Part shown: positions 57,153 through 64,000 of the stretch, piece by piece
Layout of the letters: the number at the start of each line of letters is the position of its first letter
Numbering within the stretch: the first letter of the stretch is position 1
NCBI GenBank assembly: GCA_012295275.1
Contig: CM022677.1
Coordinates: 4,830,156 to 4,894,155, forward strand
Origin: Chrysomallon squamiferum
Lineage: Eukaryota; Mollusca; Gastropoda; Neomphalida; Peltospiridae
Length of the DNA stretch: 64,000 nt
Direction of reading: 5' to 3'
Made by a program: the position numbers and the translations under genes
Notes under the pieces: model-generated
The model's input: the letters and a program-made list of their open reading frames with translations, nothing else
The model's database searches: none
Told to the model about the DNA's origin: nothing

Positions 57153-60100
57153 ATTGGAGCAACTGAAAGGTCAGCTTGTGGAAAGTTTTCAAGGACTCTC
57201 AGAAAAAAGAAAAGAAATAAAAGATTTGCAAACTGAAAGCAGACTGTTGCAGTATTGAAAATTTAACAAGGTTAGTATCTTTATGTTTATAACTTGCCTT
57301 ATAGCATTAATGTCATTGTCTTTAGCATTTGTTTTGGCTGGCACCAAAATTCAAATGTAATATTCCAATACCTTTTGACTGACTCATTTACATTTGCCCG
57401 ACAGTTCTATAATGGTTAAGCTGTGATCATAATATACCTTTAAAGTACATGAGTTGTTGTATCTTCTTCAGAATGATTAATTTTTTTTTTCTCTTGATCT
57501 AAGATGCATCTTTTATTTGTCGGTATTAGCCTGTCATGCCACAGTTTTATCATTCAACAAACAAACTGTGTGTCTCATTTTTCAAAGTAATCTTCCACAG
57601 AAATGCTGAGTTTATTTCAAAGATGTAGAAAATAAATGTGAATCCATGAATATTAATTGTATATGAATTAAAGGAACAGAAAACATATCAGTGGTTTGAG
57701 TGCAGGCTTGGTGTAACTGGCCTACAGGTGTAAGGTGTTTTGTCTCCATGTAAAGGTATATATAAAAGATTCCTTGCTACTTGTGTCTGTCAGCTTATTC
57801 TCTAACACCATTACGCAGAAAATATTTTTGTCCCAAAACTATTAATAAATGAGTTTGCTTTTTTATTTTTCACTTTTCAGCAGTAAGCCTCACAAATAAA
57901 AACTTATTTTGGTAAAACAGGTTTACTTTGGAAAAAAAGAGAAATGATTACAGAAAAAATATATCTAAATAAGCTTTGGTTTTGAATTGTCAGCTTTTGT
58001 TCTGTCTGCCACTAGGCAAATAAGGAACTGTATACATAATTGTTGTTACATCATAATCAGTGACACATGTAAATACAAGTTTAGTATGGTTTTATGAAAT
58101 ATTAATAAAAAGTATTTTTCTGTTCTATGTTTTTCAGAGCCAGTAAAGAACTTGGTGAAAATTACTGTAACGCTCAATGTGTGAATATTTATTTTATTTT
58201 ATTTTATTATTTAAGTAGTTCTGTGTCTAAGCTAAATTACTTAACTTTGTTAATGGTATTTACAGTTGGTTAAACTAACAAATCCTTAGAAATATTTTTA
58301 TAAAAAATACTTTTCTAGCTTTTTCATTAGAATAATATATATTAGAAACAGAATGTAAATAATTTGTTTAGATTTTGTTTAAGAAATGCTGTTATTGTTT
58401 TTATTAAACCTCATCTTTTTCTAAATATGGTAAAATTAGTGACATCTGCCATCTGCAAGAAACACTGGAGAGAGAGAAGGAAATATGTTCTGAATTAGAA
58501 GTTAGTTCAATTCTAATATATATTTTTTCTTGATCTTAATGGATGCATTCATTCTTCCATCATATATCAGTATCTAAAAAAATAAAACACACAAATTTTG
58601 GTTTGATAATTTATCTGGCATAATTTCAAACTGATCAGAAATAATATAAACAGTTTAGATTAACAAAAAATTCCTAAATAACTGAAAACCTGCTGAATGC
58701 CGTACATTTATATATTTTTCAGTTGATACGATTACAGGCAGGTTTATTTTGACTTGTTTTTCTTTTGCTACTTTGACTTCATTAAACACATCATTGTATA
58801 TTGGCCAGTTGCAAGTTTATTATGTAAGAGGTGATCAGTATTGTAAAAGATGTAATTTTGTTTGCAGGAAAATGTATTAAAAGAGAAAAGAGTCAGGCAA
58901 TATGATTTGCAGCACATTTGGAAATTGGTCCAACAAGATTTTGATACAGAATGCATGGATTATCAGGTTGGTTAACTTGTAGAAGTGAAAATTTAGACTA
59001 TAATAAGTACAACTGAAACCATGTCTTATTCTTTGATTATTTTTTACTATGTTAATTTGTAACTTGATTATTTTTGCCTCTATACAGGAAACAAACATGA
59101 TTAGAATTTGTCAGGTATTTCATAAAGTTGATATTATTTCCACAAAATAATAATAAAAAGAAACCATCACAGCAGTAAAAACATAAACCAAAAAAATCTT
59201 TCTATTCATTGTTTTATTCAGTGATAACAAAACAAAAACATTTTCTTTTTTATGACAGTTCATCAACATCTGATGAATAAAAGTTGAAAAGAAGAAACAT
59301 TAAAAACATTTTTTTTTCTTAGATTTGTCATTAATTGTATTTAATATCAAAATGTATGTAAGGTAATTTTTAAAGGGATTCTTTGTACATAACACTGTGT
59401 TTAAAGAAAACAGTATATAGCGATATAGCAAAAAGATGAACTTGTAATAAGTAAGACAACTTTAGAGTTCATATATATTTTTTTGGTTCAGGTATTGGTT
59501 AGTCATTTATTTCAGTCTGTCAGCAAGTAATCAAAACTAATGCACAAGTGTATATATATTTTTGTAACATATTTAACAGATTAAATCCAGTATATTTCCT
59601 ACAGAATAAATTGTAATAACATAAAATTTGATCTAGATCCATAAAGAACACAGACGTTTTTCTGAAAGTCTCATCACTGAAACCAGCTTTTCGTGTCAAA
59701 AGATATTTAATAACAAATTAATAATAAAAAAAAAACGAAAAAAAAAAAACTGCTGATAATATTATAGTTTATTCTCAGGCTGAAAAGAAATTATAAAAAC
59801 ATAGATTAAATAGTAATACAAATGATAATAATAAAGTAATAATAAATAGTTTTGAATATATTTGTCTAACCTATCTATTTTTCTAGAGCACTATGTCTGG
59901 TTTAACAACTGATGAATTGAAAGTTAAAATTACTAAAGAGATAGCATCTCTTAACAGTCAGACAGCTCCTGATGTTCTAGTTTGTATTAATTCATATTAG
60001 TTGCACCTATTATTAATAGGAAAGTATGAAATAAAACAATGCAGTCAGATGAGTGTTTGGAAATGTTACCTTTATAATTAAATTACTGAACACATTCAAT

Positions 60101-60952
60101 AATCTAATTAAATTTCTTAACACATGCAATAATCTAATTAAATTACTGTTTTAAAAAGTGTAAAATGTTTGTTTTTCATTGAGAGTAAATTAGATTCATG
60201 TTAGTAGATCTTTAAGATAACTTTTCTATATGTGTTTAATGATTGTTACCACTTTACAAGAAGGCATAATTATTATGTTAAACATTATTTACATGAGTTT
60301 GAACTTGAAGACTTATATATATTCATAAATAATGTTTCTGAGCATGTGTTTTATATTGTTTCATTTTTGATTTACCTGTTTAACACACGTTTGTTATTAA
60401 TTTCTATATGATATGTTTATTTTATTATATTTTAAAATTGTATTCATACAGAAAGGAAAGCCGATGTGCAGGCAACACCAACACATGTCTGCAGTTCACC
60501 TCTTGCAACACCAACACATGTCTGCAGTTCACCTCTTGTTGGTAAATAAAATTGTTATATAATTAGTGAGAGGCAACATAAAACAGAATCAAATGAATTA
60601 ACATTTCTCCAGTCACATAAAAGCATATTGATGAAAACTTGATTTAAAGTAGTTCCTAAGTCATTCCAACCCATTCATACATACTTTAATGAAAATTTTA
60701 AAAAAATTTGAATTCTTTGTAAATTATCATAATATAGATACATAAAGTATATTGTTTTCACTGCTGCCATTACAGATCGATAGCTTTGTTGACAAATAGA
60801 AGAAAATTCATAATGAAAAATGTCTCGAGTTAACTTATTTTAACACCAGAAACCTGTGGCTAATAACATTAATCTTTTAATGTTAATTTCAGGTGATAGA
60901 AATTATCCAAGGTCAAGAAAAAGTGAAAAAGCTTAAACCACCATTGATTTGA
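57153..60952 (+). CDS. multi-exon coiled-coil protein, unidentified (5' end missing)
   Basis: Exons with AG/GT borders: 57153-57270, about 58138-58180, 58440-58500, 58868-58966, 59089-59115, 59887-59979, 60452-60541 and 60893-60952 (TGA). The middle exons of 99, 27, 93 and 90 bp are all multiples of three in phase 0, which supports a single gene. Peptides: LEQLKGQLVESFQGLSEKRK and EIKDLQTESRLLQ, DICHLQETLEREKEICSELE, ENVLKEKRVRQYDLQHIWKL, STMSGLTTDELKVKITKEIA and VIEIIQGQEKVKKLK. The heptad-like Leu/Glu/Lys pattern predicts coiled coils, as in many centrosome, kinetochore or cytoskeletal adaptors; I cannot name the family. In exon 57153-57270 a TGA follows LLQY, whereas a one-base shift gives SIENLTR with a phase-2 end that matches the next exon. 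The second exon's donor is uncertain. Confidence 0.6.
60472..60537. repeat. 33-bp duplication inside a coding exon
   Basis: Two adjacent identical 33-bp copies (60472-60504, 60505-60537) beginning GCAACACCAACACATGTCTG in the 60452-60541 exon, adding 11 codons. All three frames of the exon are open. Confidence 0.9.
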
Positions 60953-62133
60953 CTTGAATCAGTCAGTGTCTGATGTCAGTAAGCTTCCACCATACTGTAC
61001 CCTGTCCTGCCCATCCGAGGTGTCAGTCTGGACTGGATCATAATGCAAACCTTACTACCTGTAGCAGTTCCAACACACTGGAATACACACTGGAATACAC
61101 ACTGAAATGCACCATAACCTTGAACTGTGGTGACAAAGAAGAAACAGATTCATCTTCTGGCATAAGATGCTTCAGTTTTAAAGCTGTGATAGCAAATAAT
61201 AAATACCAGAGTAAGACAGCAGGTAAGACTTTCAGCCTTTAAATTTAGATATGTTAATTTTAAGGTATAATTTAGTTTCAACTGCAAAGCAGTACAGTGT
61301 GTTAATTAAAATGGAATTGTATTGGTTATTTTAAGTATGGTTTTCCTAGGAGTAGTTTATATTGTCCAAAAAGTTAAAGTTAAGAAATACCACACCCACT
61401 AGATCTCAGGTGATTAACGAAGAGCTGAAGAAAATAATGAAAGACAATGACAGAATGAAATAACAGAATGATTTGGCCAGAACATTTCATCACAACAAGT
61501 GGAAGGAAAGAATGTTATAATTAAATATTTTAATTAATTAAATAATTTGTTAGTATTTCAAGTAGAATCCGTATTGTGTAATGTAATAGCTATATAGTTT
61601 AAAATGTTTATTTTCTTAATATTCCTAGCAGTCATCTTAAACTGGACTAAAGCACAATGTAAATTACAAATTGTATCAAGTTACAGAATTATTCAAATAT
61701 ATTAAAATATATTTTTTCATAATCTCTTTTACTGATGTATTGCTATTTTAATCCTTTTATATCAAAGTTAAAAAATAATATTAAACTGATTGAAATTAAG
61801 AATATAAAAATATTTAATAAATTATTTTTTTTATTAATATAGTGTGGAAAAAATAAAACTCTTCTTGCTAAGACAGTGAAATGCAGTTAGAGCTGACAAC
61901 AAAAATACTACTTGCACTTTATTTTATGATTAGTTAATTAATGAATATTATATTTTGTTGTAGGATCCTAGACAACAGGTTCAAGGTGTGCCACAGCCAG
62001 CAGTTCAGTTGAAAATATTGTAAGACCCATTTTCAGAAACTGTTCACTAGAGCACCAGAATGCTATTACATCACAGTCTTCCCTGTCCAGAGAAATCTCA
62101 ACACTTTCAAGAGAAAATCTGTCTGAAATCTAA
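60953..62133 (+). other. coding-like segments after the coiled-coil gene
   Basis: 60973-61222 is open and ends at GACAGCAG|GTAAGA, a good donor. It includes SNTLEYTLEYTLKCTITLNC, with a 12-bp repeat TGGAATACACAC. 61979-62133 is open to a TAA with FRNCSLEHQNAITSQSSLSR followed by EISTLSRENLSEI. The two do not join in phase through the visible borders. They may be alternative 3' exons of the coiled-coil gene with a frame error, or 3' UTR that happens to be open. Confidence 0.3.
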
Positions 62134-62623
62134 TTTGAATTTCAAAAACTCAGTGACCTCGAAGAGACTGCATTGTCAGTGTGATCAGAACATCCAGTGT
62201 ACACATTATACTTCATGGCAGCTTGCACCTTTTTAATATTTGTTGTGTGCATTGTTATTCTATTTTTATTGCTGAAAGAGGAATAGAGATTCATCACTGC
62301 TATGGAATGCCATTTTTCAAAATAAGCTAAAATTAATGTGATAGTGCATAGAGGTGTTAAATTTTTTAATTATATAATTCTTTTATTCTTTAAATGAGGG
62401 GAAAATGAAGGGTTTGCTGGGATAATCAATGTAAATATATTTAAAATTATTGCATGTATATTACAGTAATAGTACATATGGGATTGTGTATTTTATGACT
62501 ATATGTATGAAACTGGGGTATGTATATGTTTTTGTTCATGTGCACGTGTATGTATATTTATGTATATAATCTGTCTGTGAGACTGTTTATGTTTGTAGCC
62601 TATCCAGTATATATGTGAGTGCA

Positions 62624-62654
<31 letters not shown>

Positions 62655-64000
62655 ATGGTGTCTGTAATATTATGTATATATATATATATGTATAATGTGT
62701 GTTTTGTGCATTGTGTATGTGTGTTTTGTGTGTGCGTATGTAATAATGGTGAGCAGTTATGACAGGGTGTTCCTCTGAGACACTGGGTAGAGTTGTTGAT
62801 CAGGGTAGATATTATTTATTTTTATTTTTTTGATATAAATAATCAGACTGGATGAGTGCAGGAGAGACTGTTTCAGTCCCAGGATTACAACATTTCTGAT
62901 AAACTGGACGTTTCAGCTTGATGTGATTGTTGTGAAAAAATTTTAATTGTTTGTGCTTAGATTAATCACTGGATTCATGTATACATGTGGAAGTATAGGA
63001 CTGAAAGATGGATGAATAAGAGATACGAATGGATAAAGTAAAATGGTTAGCCTGATTAGAGATAGGGAGGGATGATAGATTCACATAATATCCAAATAGA
63101 ATAACTCACTGAATGTGATAAATGCTGGATGAATGAAAGAATAAATGAATAGAAGCACGTATAATTGGATGAGCAGAAATGTGGTTAATTACAGGATGAT
63201 ATATTGATAAATAAAATATTTTGTTCTAATCGTGTGACAGCATAGCATAGTGTGTGTGTGTTTACTTTATAAGATGTCTGTGAAGACAAATCAGTATTTC
63301 ACATAATCACTCTCTCTATTTGTACATTTAACAACCTCTAAATATCACTAATTACTCTTTAAAATAAAATGACAAATATTTACATTTTACAAAGTGTAAA
63401 CCGTTAATAGAAAGAGATTAAAAAATTTATTTATTTTGACACATAAATATTCTAAGTTTCAATATGATGTACAGTGAGTTACTGATCTTTATTAAAAGCT
63501 TCATGTAAATTTTCACCGAGTTCTGTTGATCCTGATGTGCATAAACAACATTGCATGTTGAGTGAAATGTCCACTGAGAACTGCTTAGAAGCAGTTCATT
63601 ATATACATAAAATAAAGTGATAAAAGGATCAAGATAAGACCATATTTTGAAAAAGCTGATGTTTAAATGATTGTAAATGAGAACAATCCAGCAAAATGAG
63701 ACTCTGTTTTAATACACACTGACAGTGCTCACACAAAGTGAATGAAATTCATCAAAAATAAAAGTATAGTCAAAGTAAATTGACCAATACTGGGAGGACA
63801 AAGACAATTTCATCCTTCTGTATTTGCCTGTCTCCCTCCATTCATCTAGCTAAGTGTGTTACATATGATATGTATGTGTGTATGCATAAGTAACTTGTGA
63901 ATATGTATTTTTTATTGTTGAGAGAAAATGGGTATATATGCATAATGTGTGTGTATGTATTTTTGAGAGAGAGATAGATGAAAAGATAGACTGGAAGTTT
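62134..64000. other. AT-rich DNA with GT/TA-rich tracts, no gene seen
   Basis: TG-rich microsatellite-like sequence at 62500-62745 and again at 63860-63960. Nothing coding is recognised. Part may be the 3' UTR of the preceding gene. Confidence 0.5.

Overview
The window is eukaryotic and almost certainly from an invertebrate animal. It is AT-rich, full of TTA/TAAA/GT microsatellites and minisatellites, dense in transposon remains, and its host genes are short exons with GT/AG borders separated by long introns. An immune-type AIG1/GIMAP GTPase, a TIR exon, an EGF-receptor-like gene and the transposon mix fit a lophotrochozoan, most likely a mollusc; this is inference from gene content, not a database match.

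Layout. 0-17.6 kb is a nest of transposons: a ZBED-type hAT element (2.2-4.7 kb) apparently inserted in a decayed Gypsy pol (4.7-7.7 kb), a long I/Jockey-type non-LTR element on the minus strand (about 8-16.35 kb) carrying a 2.3-kb 38-bp tandem array at its ORF1/ORF2 junction, and a DD41D mariner-like element (16.4-17.6 kb). 19.0-22.6 kb holds a broken AIG1/GIMAP GTPase exon and, upstream on the same strand, one good and one decayed TIR-domain exon whose splice phase fits the GTPase exon. 22.6-26.7 kb is mainly minisatellites plus a LINE scrap and a tRNA-like SINE scrap. A PPP1R15 (GADD34/CReP) homologue lies at 27.0-28.1 kb. 28.5-35.5 kb is mostly low-complexity DNA with an F-box fragment, a MULE fragment and a Tigger-like MITE. 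An unidentified plus-strand gene is at 35.5-36.4 kb. A six-exon minus-strand gene (42.3-48.5 kb) encodes a signal peptide, EGFR-type furin-like cysteine-rich repeats and one membrane helix, with no L domains and no kinase seen. A LINE remnant sits in its last visible intron. At 50.8-51.3 kb is an intronless Ras with Ala at the Ras-12 position and Glu at the Ras-61 position. Two rearranged FLYWCH/MULE copies fill 53.0-55.5 kb, and a coiled-coil gene on the plus strand spans 57.2-61.0 kb, with further coding-like DNA to 62.1 kb.

A theme runs through the window. Unrelated coding sequences, both transposon and host, carry local tandem duplications whose units are multiples of three (12, 21, 33, 51, 51, 54, 60, 123 bp). 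Tandem arrays outside clear coding sequence have mixed unit lengths (21, 23, 26, 38, 41, 42, 55, 75, 81 bp). No bacterial-type operon, CRISPR or defence system is present.
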